Below, in pieces: positions 1-6,709 of a DNA stretch of 15,348 nt. Position 1 is the first letter of the stretch; each line of letters opens with the position of its first letter. The DNA is from CAZYPU01 sp964649665 (GTDB lineage: Bacteria; Omnitrophota; Gorgyraeia; JABMRN01; RBG-13-46-9): the NCBI GenBank assembly GCA_964649665.1, contig CAZYPU010000027.1, positions 1 through 15,348 of the forward strand, read 5' to 3'. Both the position numbers and the translations under genes were made by a program. Below the pieces are notes generated by a model. It saw nothing but the letters and a program-made list of their open reading frames with translations. It ran no database searches and was not told where the DNA came from.

Positions 1-106
1 CTATAACACAAGCCGCTTTATTTTTCCTAACGATTCCGGGAAGCAGGTTTTTTATCGCCTCCCTGCCCGGGCTTCCTACTATATCGCCGATAAATAGTGC
101 TTTCAT
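1..106 (-). CDS. ymdB: YmdB-type (TIGR00282) metallophosphoesterase, 5' end only
   Basis: Only the first 35 codons lie in the window; the gene runs off the left edge. The reverse strand begins ATG at 106 and reads MKALFIGDIVGSPGREAIKN, which matches the conserved N-terminus of the YmdB family (FIGDIVGxPGR). Asp8 in the GD motif would be a metal ligand. An AGAAAGG Shine-Dalgarno sequence lies about 5 bases upstream of the ATG. Known members are binuclear-metal phosphodiesterases that cleave 2',3'-cyclic nucleotides and are commonly encoded just downstream of rny, as here. The gap to rny (107-324) is filled largely by a repeat. The family call rests on a short stretch plus gene order, so catalytic residues further in could not be checked. 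Confidence 0.8.
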   Translation of the reverse strand, partial: MKALFIGDIVGSPGREAIKNLLPGIVRKNKAACVI

Positions 107-148
107 GAAAACCTTTCTTTGCCATTGCGAAGTGGAGTTTCTCTATCT

Positions 149-267
149 TGTCATTCTGAGCCCCGAAGGGGCCGTCTCCGACCCTACGGGTCGTAGACCC
201 GGAGGGAAGAATCTTAACGATAAGATCCCTGCCTGCCGGCAGGCAGACTTCGCTACGCTCAGGATGA
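149..267 (+). repeat. 119-bp interspersed repeat, family 1, copy A
   Basis: This begins TGTCATTCTGAG and ends CTCAGGATGA, with an internal inverted repeat (GACCCTACG...CGTAGACCC) and the block GGAGGGAAGAATCTTAACGA. A second copy of identical length lies in inverted orientation at 1967-2085. The copies differ mainly in the variable inner arms. It fills most of the rny-ymdB gap and has no coding capacity. It resembles the MITE-like palindromic elements scattered between genes in many environmental bacterial genomes. Confidence 0.85.
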
Positions 268-324
268 AATTCGCGCCTATGGTTTACGTCGGCCGCTGCG
301 CTATACGTAAGTCATGTGCTCATT

Positions 325-1893
325 TTACTTCGCGTATTCAATTGCCCGTGTCTCGCGTATCACCGTTACCTTGATCTGGCCGGGGTACTCGAGGCCTTCT
401 TCTATCTTCTTTTTTATCTCTCTTGCCAAAACCGACGCCTGTGCGTCGTCCAGGGCTTCCGGCTTTACCATAATGCGCACTTCCCTGCCGGCCTGAATAG
501 CGTACGATTTCTCAACGCCTTTAAAGGAATTCGCGATCCCTTCCAGGTTTTCAAGGCGTTTTATATACGTCTCGAGGGTTTCTCTTCTTGCCCCCGGCCT
601 CGTGGCGCTTATGGCGTCCGCGGCCTGCACCAGAACCGCAAGAAGCGTCCTTGCCTCGACATCCTGGTGGTGGGCCTCTACCGCATGGACAATTCCATCT
701 GATTCACTGAATTTTCTCGCTATGTCGGAACCGATTTTCGCGTGTGGGCCCTCGACTTCGTGGCTGACGGCTTTTCCAATATCATGCAACAAACCTATGC
801 GTTTTGCAAGCTTAAAATCCAGCTTTAATTCGCCCGCCATGACCCCCATGATATAGGCAACTTCTTTCGAATGCTGAAGCACGTTCTGGCCATAGCTTGT
901 CCTGTATTTTAACCGGCCCAGGAGCTTGATGAGTTCCGGGTGTATGCCGTGCAGGCCCACGTCAAAGACGGCTTTTTCGCCCTCTTCTCTTATGGCGACA
1001 TCCATTTCTTTTTTTGCTTTTGCGACAACTTCCTCAATGCGCGCGGGGTGAATCCTACCGTCCTCTATCAGTCTTTCCAGGGCTATTCTCGCTATCTGCC
1101 TCCTTACCATGTCAAATCCCGACAAAATAACGGCTTCCGGCGTATCGTCGATAATAACGTCGATGCCTGTCGCCATTTCGAGCGCGCGGATGTTCCTGCC
1201 TTCCCTGCCAATGATCCTTCCCTTCATCTCATCGGTCGGCAGATTGACAACGCTTATGGTCGTTTCTACCGTATGATCCACCGCACATTTCTGGATCGCG
1301 AGGCTCACTATTTTGCGCGCTTCCTTGTCGGCCTTTGCCCTGGCTTCCTCCTCTATTCTTTTCACCATGTAGGCCGCTTCCTGCTTGACGTCGTTTTCGA
1401 GCCTCTTCATCAGTATGCGCTTGGCCTCGTCTATCGTCATGCCGGAGACTTTCTGCAGCCTCTCTTTTTCTTCCTGTAAAAGGCGCGAGAGGTCCTGGTC
1501 CTTTTTTTGCATATCTTTTTCTTTTGACTGCAAACCCCTGATCCTGGATTCGATGTCTTTTTCTTTTCCGTCTAAGAGGTCGATCCTTCTGTCAAGGCTT
1601 TCCTCGCGCTGGGTGATCCTCCTCTCAAGGCCGGCAATTTCTTTGCGCCGCTCCTTTGATTCTTTTTCAAAGTCGGCCCTCGTTTTAAGCAGCAGGTCCT
1701 TCGCCTCGAGCTGGGCTTCCCTTCTCCTGGATTCAGCTTCGCTCCTGGCCTCTTCGACAATGGCTTTTGCCCTCTCCTCGGCGCGTTTTACTTTCATTCG
1801 GGCCGTATACTTACGCAGCACAAATCCGATTATGAAAAAGAAAAGGGCGCCCAGGATGCTGAATCCGGCAAAAATAATCGTCATTTTTCCCAT
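325..1893 (-). CDS. rny: Ribonuclease Y
   Basis: This is the membrane-anchored endoribonuclease that starts mRNA decay. The 522-residue product has the full family layout. An N-terminal membrane segment covers about residues 4-26. A long charged coiled coil covers about 30-200. A KH RNA-binding domain carries the GRIIGREGRNIR signature (225-236). An HD hydrolase domain has the catalytic His-Asp pair in LLHDIGKA (H370, D371). Length is normal for the family (about 510-520). The start at 1893 is fixed by a strong AAGGAGGT Shine-Dalgarno 8 bases upstream; Met4 is a weaker alternative. It is followed by ymdB, the usual partner. Both flanks (149-267 and 1967-2085) carry the same repeat in opposite orientation, so it is unclear whether it is co-transcribed with fau upstream. 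Confidence 0.97.
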   Translation of the reverse strand: MGKMTIIFAGFSILGALFFFIIGFVLRKYTARMKVKRAEERAKAIVEEARSEAESRRREAQLEAKDLLLKTRADFEKESKERRKEIAGLERRITQREESLDRRIDLLDGKEKDIESRIRGLQSKEKDMQKKDQDLSRLLQEEKERLQKVSGMTIDEAKRILMKRLENDVKQEAAYMVKRIEEEARAKADKEARKIVSLAIQKCAVDHTVETTISVVNLPTDEMKGRIIGREGRNIRALEMATGIDVIIDDTPEAVILSGFDMVRRQIARIALERLIEDGRIHPARIEEVVAKAKKEMDVAIREEGEKAVFDVGLHGIHPELIKLLGRLKYRTSYGQNVLQHSKEVAYIMGVMAGELKLDFKLAKRIGLLHDIGKAVSHEVEGPHAKIGSDIARKFSESDGIVHAVEAHHQDVEARTLLAVLVQAADAISATRPGARRETLETYIKRLENLEGIANSFKGVEKSYAIQAGREVRIMVKPEALDDAQASVLAREIKKKIEEGLEYPGQIKVTVIRETRAIEYAK

Positions 1894-1929
1894 ATTGAAT
1901 TACCTCCTTGCGAGTCGTTATTTAAGAGA

Positions 1930-2106
1930 TTATCGAAAAAGCCATTCCACCTGTCATCATTCCGCCTGTCATCTTGAGGAGGGATGACGAAGTCAGCCCG
2001 ACGAAGGATCTTTCGTTAAGATTCTTCCCTCCGGGTCTACGATTCGTAGGGTCGGAGACGGCACCTTCAATGCCTCAGAATGACAATAGGAGTACTTTTT
2101 CGATAA
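1930..2106. repeat. 12-bp inverted repeat enclosing repeat copy B, with a 15-bp tandem duplication
   Basis: TTATCGAAAAAG at 1930-1941 is exactly complementary to CTTTTTCGATAA at 2095-2106, enclosing family-1 copy B. Between the left arm and the repeat lies a tandem duplication, CATTCCACCTGTCAT (1943-1957) followed by CATTCCGCCTGTCAT (1958-1972), 14 of 15 identical. The whole 177-bp unit could fold into one long hairpin in the fau-rny spacer. Copy A lacks this outer arm, so it is either a specific larger element or chance local structure. Confidence 0.6.
1967..2085 (-). repeat. 119-bp interspersed repeat, family 1, copy B (inverted)
   Basis: Read on the reverse strand this starts TGTCATTCTGAGG and ends CAAGATGACA. 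It shares with copy A (149-267) the blocks GCCGTCTCCGACCCTACG and TCGTAGACCCGGAGGGAAG followed by AATCTTAACGA. Its length equals that of copy A. It occupies the spacer between fau and rny and begins about 75 bases upstream of the rny start. Confidence 0.85.
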
Positions 2107-2112
2107 CTTCGT

Positions 2113-2664
2113 TTAATTAGTAATAACTTTAGAGACGGGAATGTCGTGCGAGTCTTTCGGTAGGCCATTTACTATCTGGAAATCAAAGGCCAGCCCTACT
2201 GTCGTCTTGCCGGGGGGCAGCTTTTTCAAAAATCTGTCGTAATAACCCTTGCCTCTGCCAAGGCGTACATTTTCTATATCAAACGCAACCCCCGGAACAA
2301 TCACAAGACCGATCCTTTCGGCATCTACGTCCGGCGCTTCTTTCCGCGGCTCGTAGATACCGTAGGCGCCTTTTTCCAAATCCGTATGTCGATTGCTTAT
2401 TTCTTTCGCAACAAACGTTTTCTGACCCGCACATCGCGGCAACGCTACTTTCTTTCCCGCTCGCAGTGCCTCATCTATCATCCCACAGGTGTCCACTTCG
2501 TTTTGTTTCGAGGCATAAAACATTACTAACTTAGCTTTTCTAAACTCGGGCATGGAAAAGAGCTTTTTCTTTATTATCGCGCTTTTTCTTAAAGCCTCTT
2601 TGCCAGCCTGGTTATTTAATGTTTCCGATATCTCCTTTCTGATTTGCTTCTTTATATTTCGCAT
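2113..2664 (-). CDS. fau: 5-formyltetrahydrofolate cyclo-ligase
   Basis: This ATP-dependent enzyme converts 5-formyl-THF to 5,10-methenyl-THF, returning folate to the one-carbon pool. The 183-residue product has the family signature near the C-terminus: VPGVAFD followed by RLGRGKGYYDRFL (residues 134-146), plus a basic N-terminus that fits the ATP-binding KxxxR pattern. Length is typical. No Shine-Dalgarno precedes the ATG. Instead a TATAAT hexamer sits 5 bases upstream (2669-2674), so a leaderless transcript is possible though unproven. It lies 40 bases after the tlpA stop. In several bacterial groups this gene (ygfA/fau) neighbours the 6S RNA gene; here 6S lies about 3.8 kb upstream with rarA and the sulfur-redox genes between. 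Confidence 0.93.
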   Translation of the reverse strand: MRNIKKQIRKEISETLNNQAGKEALRKSAIIKKKLFSMPEFRKAKLVMFYASKQNEVDTCGMIDEALRAGKKVALPRCAGQKTFVAKEISNRHTDLEKGAYGIYEPRKEAPDVDAERIGLVIVPGVAFDIENVRLGRGKGYYDRFLKKLPPGKTTVGLAFDFQIVNGLPKDSHDIPVSKVITN

Positions 2665-2704
2665 ATAGATTATACACCAAACAGGGTGTTTTTCCCAGCA
2701 TTTT

Positions 2705-3205
2705 TTAGCGCAGCAGCTGTTTTATATCCTTAACAAAAACTTCTTTCGGCCTGAAGCCGATATATCTTGCGGCGATATTAAAATCCCTGTCTATTATAAC
2801 TGTAACCGGTATGCCCGGCATGGGGCCGTAAAGCCCGCTTACAGCGCCGTCGTCCATCGCTATGGTAAATTCCAAATTGTTGTTGCTGCGCGCAAATTCT
2901 TTTATCTTCTGCGCGCTTTCCCTGCCGACATTTACGCCTATTATCTTAACGTCACCGGGGTATTCTTTCTGTATGCGGTTAAAATCCGGCATTTCCCTGC
3001 GGCATGGCGGACACCACGTGGCAAAAAAGTTGAGCACTATTACCTTGCCGGAGTAATCCGAGAGCCTGAAATTCATGCCGTTTATGTCCTTTAACTCAAA
3101 ATCCCGCGCCTTTTCGGGAGCGGCTCTTTCAGCCCGGCTGTTTCCGCACCCGAAAACGAGCGTCACCAGAAATACCGTCATCAGGAAAACCGTTATTCTC
3201 TTCAT
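2705..3205 (-). CDS. TlpA/ResA-type thiol-disulfide oxidoreductase, lipoprotein
   Basis: The 166-residue protein has a hydrophobic signal (residues 4-18) ending at Cys20 in VFGC, consistent with a lipoprotein lipobox, followed by one thioredoxin-fold domain. The redox motif WCPPC is at 64-68 and the cis-proline is Pro133 in PGIPVT, the standard ResA/TlpA arrangement. It should act outside the cytoplasmic membrane, reducing protein disulfides or supporting cytochrome c maturation. Its ATG overlaps the TGA of ccdA by four bases (ATGA), and a GGGAGGGG Shine-Dalgarno lies inside the end of ccdA. This is strong evidence for translational coupling with the CcdA protein that would feed it electrons. 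The actual substrate cannot be read from the sequence. Confidence 0.93.
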   Translation of the reverse strand: MKRITVFLMTVFLVTLVFGCGNSRAERAAPEKARDFELKDINGMNFRLSDYSGKVIVLNFFATWCPPCRREMPDFNRIQKEYPGDVKIIGVNVGRESAQKIKEFARSNNNLEFTIAMDDGAVSGLYGPMPGIPVTVIIDRDFNIAARYIGFRPKEVFVKDIKQLLR

Positions 3206-3906
3206 GATATACCCCTCCCTGTCAGCAATAGAATTCCGAAAATTATCAAGATAACCCCTGCCGTAACCTTGATCCAGCGGAGGTATCTTTCAATTTTTTT
3301 GATATGCGCCAAAAATGTGTTTACTAAAAGAGCGGCCAGAAAGAAAGGAAGGCCCATGCCCAGCGAGAAAGCGCCAAGCAGTTTTATCCCGCTTCTCGCG
3401 CTCTCCGCGCTTGAGGCATAGATAAGAATTGAGCCCAGAATCGGCCCTATACAGGGCGTCCATGCGGCCGCGAATATCGCGCCGACCGCGATCGAGCTTA
3501 AAAACGAAATACTGTTTTTTTTATAGGAAAATTTTTTTTCGCCCGAAAGGATCGGGATTTTTATAACGTCCATGACGACAAGGCCAAAAAACATGATTGC
3601 CAGGGCCCCTATTTTTTTCAGAACCGCCTGATACTGAAAAAGCAGTTTCCCCGCAAGCGTAACGCTTGCGCCCAGAAGCACGAAAATAATTGAAAATCCC
3701 AGTATAAAGCCGAGAGCGTGAAAAACGGTCGTGAGCCTGATTTTTCGTCTTCCGGCCGGAGTGGTTTTGCCGGAAATTTCGTGAAAAGACATACCGGTAA
3801 GATACGAAAGATACGCCGGTATCAACGGTAGTACGCACGGCGAGAGAAAAGCGAGAACCCCCGCCGTAAACGCCATTATAAGAGATATATTTTCCGCGCC
3901 CTGCAT
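3202..3906 (-). CDS. ccdA: CcdA-type cytochrome c biogenesis / thiol-transfer membrane protein
   Basis: The 234-residue integral membrane protein has about six transmembrane segments and matches the short CcdA/DsbD-beta family. The two redox cysteines are visible in their normal contexts: Cys24 in LSPCVLPLIP and Cys152 in AWTPCIGPILG. The family moves electrons from cytoplasmic thioredoxin across the membrane to extracytoplasmic thioredoxin-like proteins. The natural acceptor here is the TlpA-type lipoprotein whose start overlaps its stop. It begins 15 bases after the DUF39 gene with only a weak AGG-type Shine-Dalgarno, so it probably depends on the DUF39 promoter for transcription. Confidence 0.94.
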   Translation of the reverse strand: MQGAENISLIMAFTAGVLAFLSPCVLPLIPAYLSYLTGMSFHEISGKTTPAGRRKIRLTTVFHALGFILGFSIIFVLLGASVTLAGKLLFQYQAVLKKIGALAIMFFGLVVMDVIKIPILSGEKKFSYKKNSISFLSSIAVGAIFAAAWTPCIGPILGSILIYASSAESARSGIKLLGAFSLGMGLPFFLAALLVNTFLAHIKKIERYLRWIKVTAGVILIIFGILLLTGRGIS

Positions 3907-3921
3907 ATTATTGCCTGCTGC

Positions 3922-5133
3922 CTACTCTTTAATGGGGCGTTCCCTGAGCGGCTTAAAAGTTATTCCTGATTCAACCGATGGCAGGGGCGATACCGGTTCG
4001 GTAAGAAGGAATTTTCCACTTGATACTCGTTCTTTAAGTATTTCAGCAATCTCTCTTGCCTTCGCGTAACTGGAAAGGGAGGCCGTTGGAACGTCTTTTC
4101 CCCGTACCCTGATGGAGCCGAAACGCAGTTCTTTATAATTTACCTCTCCCAGATTGTGGGCCTCGCCCCTCGGGTAATCGTGGGCATAATCTACAATTTT
4201 CGCATATATTTCCTCGTCCCTCACCGCTGTATATTTTACTATCTCCTCGTTCAGTACCGGTATTGGGATCCCGAGCCCCACCGTCAACGTTACACCATAA
4301 CCCTCGAAAGAAGTGCCCCTGAGCCACTCCGGCTTCATCCCCTTCAGGTCGCCTATAACCGCTATGGTGCCGGCAGGCGCGCCTGGTGTACCGTTCGGCC
4401 TGCGTTTGACACCGGGATTATGCTGTGTTCCCTGCCATGCCACGTAGCCAGTGCCTCCGCCTAAGAACATCTTTGTGCCGATACCGATCGTCTTGTATAA
4501 AGGGTCATTTAAAAGCGGGGAAAGCGCCCCGGCCGAACAGTAATTGGCGTTGGCCAGATCCGGTTTCAATATCCCCATATACGTATAGATCGTCTTTTCC
4601 TTACTTACATTTACCGCAACGTTGTAGTTTTGGTAGCTGTTTCGCGGGTTGAACAGGACCACCTCGTTTAAATCTCTTATGTTAATGAGCGTAGATAATT
4701 TTTCCCTGGGGTAGCAATCCGTGCCGTAAGCGGACGCTTTAAGTCTAATGTCCTTTCCCGCCACAAGGTCTTCTATTACGTGCGCGCCGCCGTATTCGAA
4801 TTTACCGGGAAAAACTTTGTTGCGCGGGTCGTCGGCGACGAGCGCACTTGCGCCAATATAGATATCGACAGCCGCGAAACCCGCATATGCCTCGACATCG
4901 TTCAGCCGCACTCTCCCGCCGCCTATTTTTATCTTGGGCTTTGTGTGGCCCGTATTGAAATAGGCGCCGCTTGAGCACATCGGGCCGAATGTCCCGGTTG
5001 TAACGACATCTACTCTTTCGGACGCGCTCTTCGGGCCGTCTTTTTCGACAATGCCGATAATTTCTTCGGCCGTAACAACTACGGCTTTACCTTTTTTGAT
5101 CTTTTCATTTATCTCTTTTATCGTCTTTGCCAT
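3922..5133 (-). CDS. Homocysteine biosynthesis protein, DUF39 (MA1821-like) family
   Basis: The 403-residue protein matches the DUF39 family that, with a ferredoxin/NIL-domain partner, makes homocysteine from aspartate semialdehyde and a sulfide source in methanogens and some anaerobic bacteria. Family features visible are the TTGTFGPMCSSGAYFN segment with Cys53, YGTDCYPR with Cys140, ANYCSAGALSPLLNDP near residue 199, and the glycine-rich MFLGGGTGYVAWQGTQHNP region. The conserved cysteines are thought to carry sulfur. No C-terminal CBS pair is seen, and no NIL/ferredoxin partner is in the window. The start is supported by an AGGGG Shine-Dalgarno 8 bases upstream and a consensus promoter before that. 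It heads a group with ccdA and a TlpA-type protein. The family call is firm; the reaction in this organism is inferred. Confidence 0.88.
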   Translation of the reverse strand: MAKTIKEINEKIKKGKAVVVTAEEIIGIVEKDGPKSASERVDVVTTGTFGPMCSSGAYFNTGHTKPKIKIGGGRVRLNDVEAYAGFAAVDIYIGASALVADDPRNKVFPGKFEYGGAHVIEDLVAGKDIRLKASAYGTDCYPREKLSTLINIRDLNEVVLFNPRNSYQNYNVAVNVSKEKTIYTYMGILKPDLANANYCSAGALSPLLNDPLYKTIGIGTKMFLGGGTGYVAWQGTQHNPGVKRRPNGTPGAPAGTIAVIGDLKGMKPEWLRGTSFEGYGVTLTVGLGIPIPVLNEEIVKYTAVRDEEIYAKIVDYAHDYPRGEAHNLGEVNYKELRFGSIRVRGKDVPTASLSSYAKAREIAEILKERVSSGKFLLTEPVSPLPSVESGITFKPLRERPIKE

Positions 5134-5150
5134 GGTATTTCCCCTGACTA

Positions 5151-5180
5151 ATTATAGTATTTAAACCGCCTTCTTGTCAA
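5151..5180 (-). promoter_or_regulatory. Consensus sigma-70 type promoter for the DUF39-ccdA-tlpA group
   Basis: On the reverse strand TTGACA (5175-5180) and TATAAT (5151-5156) both match the consensus perfectly, with an 18-base spacer. The predicted transcript starts near 5144, about 11 bases before the DUF39 start codon, with the AGGGG ribosome site close to the 5' end. The -35 box lies inside the last codons of rarA, so DUF39 can be transcribed independently of rarA. Confidence 0.85.
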
Positions 5181-6474
5181 GCCGCTCAAGCCATTCCTTT
5201 ATCTTCTTCTCGTACCCCATATTTGTGGGCATATAATAGGTCCTGTCCGAGGGTTTGTACTGCTGTTTCACGTGATGATTCTCGTAGTCGTGGGCGTATT
5301 TATATCCTTTGCCGCGGCCGAATTTTTCCGAATCAAGATGCGCATCCTTTAAGTGGTCCGGAACCTCCAGGATTTTTTCTTCTTCAATATCCTTCATGGC
5401 GTTTTCTATGCCCATGTAAGCAGCGTTGGATTTCGGCGCGCACGCTACATAAACAGCCGCCTGAGCCAGGGGTATCCGCCCCTCGGGCATGCCGACAAGC
5501 TCCACTATTTGAAACGCCGCGCTGGCTATGACGAGCGCCTGCGGATCGGCGTTGCCAACGTCTTCCGAAGCGCAGATGGCGATTCTCCGCACGATAAAGC
5601 GCGGGTCCTCTCCGGCCGCTATCATCTTGGCCAGCCAGTAAAGGGCCGCGTCGGGGTCAGAACCTCTCATTGATTTTATAAACGCCGATATCGTATCGTA
5701 ATGCCCGTCCTCATTTTTATCGTAAAGCACCGCTTTTTTCTGAATGGACTCTTCCGCGATTTTTAAAGTAAAGTGTATTTTTCCGTCGCGCCGTCGGACC
5801 GTGCTTAATACCCCTATTTCCAAAGCTGAAAGCGCGCGCCTGGCGTCCCCCTCGGAAATCTTCGCGAGGTGCCCTAACGCCTCCGCGTCCATTAGGACGG
5901 GAACGTTGCCGAGCCCGTTTTCTTTGTTCTCCAGTGCCCGGTTAAGAATAGCAACTATGTCTTTGTCCGCTAATTTTTTAAATTCGAAAACCTGTGAACG
6001 TGAAAGAAGCGCCGCGTTAACGTAAAAAAACGGGTTATGGGTAGTCGTACCTATCAGGACGGGGTTCCCCGCTTCAACATCCGGCATGAGCACGTCCTGC
6101 TGCGCCTTGTTAAAGCGGTGAATCTCGTCTATAAGGAGTATCGTGCGCTTTCCGGAAAGAGAAGCGCGTTCCTTCGCCGCCTGTATTATTCTGCGAATGT
6201 CAGAGACGTTGTTGGAGGCGGCGTTAATCCTTTCAAAGAATGACTGTGTTTTGTTGCTTATTATCAAAGCGAGAGTGGTCTTGCCGCATCCGGGAGGGCC
6301 GTAAAGAATAAGGGATGTGATTTTATCGGTTTCCACGAGCCGGCTGAGGAGCTTGCCTTCGCCGAGAATGTGCTCTTCGCCCACGAACTCATCCAGGGCC
6401 CCGGGCCTCATCCTGACGGCAAGCGGCTTGTGCTTTTTTTCGACAGTCTTTTTTTCGAACAAGTCCTTTGTCAT
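5161..6474 (-). CDS. rarA: Replication-associated recombination protein A (RarA/MgsA AAA+ ATPase)
   Basis: This is a clamp-loader-like AAA+ ATPase that acts at stalled replication forks. From the chosen ATG the protein has 437 residues, normal for the family. Visible motifs are Walker A GPPGCGKT (about 59-66), Walker B LLIDEIHRF (Asp/Glu about 116-117), sensor 1 in LIGTTTHNP and the arginine finger in SRSQVFEF. The C-terminal MgsA region carries YDKNEDGHYDTISAFIKSMR, RIAICASEDVGNADP and the MGIENA segment. An in-frame GTG at 6483 would add three residues but lies inside the closing stem of the upstream 6S RNA, so ATG 6474 is preferred. The only Shine-Dalgarno candidate (AGGG at 6486-6489) belongs to that same stem. 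A 6S RNA next to rarA is also known in other bacteria. Confidence 0.95.
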   Translation of the reverse strand: MTKDLFEKKTVEKKHKPLAVRMRPGALDEFVGEEHILGEGKLLSRLVETDKITSLILYGPPGCGKTTLALIISNKTQSFFERINAASNNVSDIRRIIQAAKERASLSGKRTILLIDEIHRFNKAQQDVLMPDVEAGNPVLIGTTTHNPFFYVNAALLSRSQVFEFKKLADKDIVAILNRALENKENGLGNVPVLMDAEALGHLAKISEGDARRALSALEIGVLSTVRRRDGKIHFTLKIAEESIQKKAVLYDKNEDGHYDTISAFIKSMRGSDPDAALYWLAKMIAAGEDPRFIVRRIAICASEDVGNADPQALVIASAAFQIVELVGMPEGRIPLAQAAVYVACAPKSNAAYMGIENAMKDIEEEKILEVPDHLKDAHLDSEKFGRGKGYKYAHDYENHHVKQQYKPSDRTYYMPTNMGYEKKIKEWLERLDKKAV

Positions 6475-6482
6475 AACAAACA

Positions 6483-6640
6483 CACCCTGCCAGAGCCGTG
6501 TAAGAGTGAAAAACTTAGGTCCCTTTTTGTAAAGGTGGGCGCCCTACCCCCATGCCCTCAGGCACAAGAGATCCGGGCTCCCAATAACCATTTTGTTGGA
6601 TCAAGTTCTGTCACCCCGGTTCACGAGAGCGGCAGGGTGT
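6483..6640 (-). ncRNA. ssrS: 6S RNA (candidate)
   Basis: The 158-base reverse-strand segment folds as the long rod typical of 6S RNA, the regulator that binds sigma-70 RNA polymerase by mimicking an open promoter. The closing stem is CACCCTGCC (6639-6631) with GGCAGGGTG (6491-6483), 9 perfect pairs, continued by CGTG/CACG. A second helix pairs ACTTGATCC with a GGGACC/TAAGT segment with one interruption. A large central bubble (AACAAAATGGTTAT against ACCTTTACAAAAA) follows. The terminal arm pairs TGGG-A-GCCC with GGGC-G-CCCA and ends in CTCTTGTGCC/GGCATGGGGG around a UGAG loop. It has its own promoter and sits beside rarA, a known 6S neighbour. Ends are set from the stem and are approximate. 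Confidence 0.8.
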
Positions 6641-6658
6641 TTATCCTTACTTGTACCC

Positions 6659-6688
6659 ATTATACCCCTAAACGTACCTAAAAATCAA
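6659..6688 (-). promoter_or_regulatory. Promoter of the 6S RNA
   Basis: On the reverse strand TTGATT (6683-6688) and TATAAT (6659-6664) are separated by 18 bases. The start of transcription would fall near 6652, about a dozen bases before the 6S closing stem. The -35 box lies 22 bases beyond the pheT stop codon, so 6S can be expressed separately from the long upstream operon. Confidence 0.75.
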
Positions 6689-6709
6689 CAAAATAAAAAT
6701 ATGCCGGAA

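Noticed and set aside
271..315. TTACGT/ACGTAA inverted pair downstream of rny
   Set aside because: It has only six pairs with a long loop and no U-run; too weak to call a terminator or operator.
1385..1987. 200-codon open frame on the plus strand over rny
   Set aside because: It is antisense to the well-supported rny coding sequence, rich in Ser/Phe/Leu low-complexity runs mirroring the coiled-coil codons, and has no ribosome site or family resemblance.
2674..2689. Small ACACC/GGTGT hairpin followed by T residues on the plus strand, possible terminator
   Set aside because: The stem is only 5 bp and it would terminate plus-strand transcripts, although no plus-strand gene exists here.
6483..6709. 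Search for zapA between pheT and the 6S/rarA region, expected from gene order in other bacteria
   Set aside because: No frame of suitable length exists; the space is taken by the 6S promoter and RNA, so zapA is simply not at this locus.
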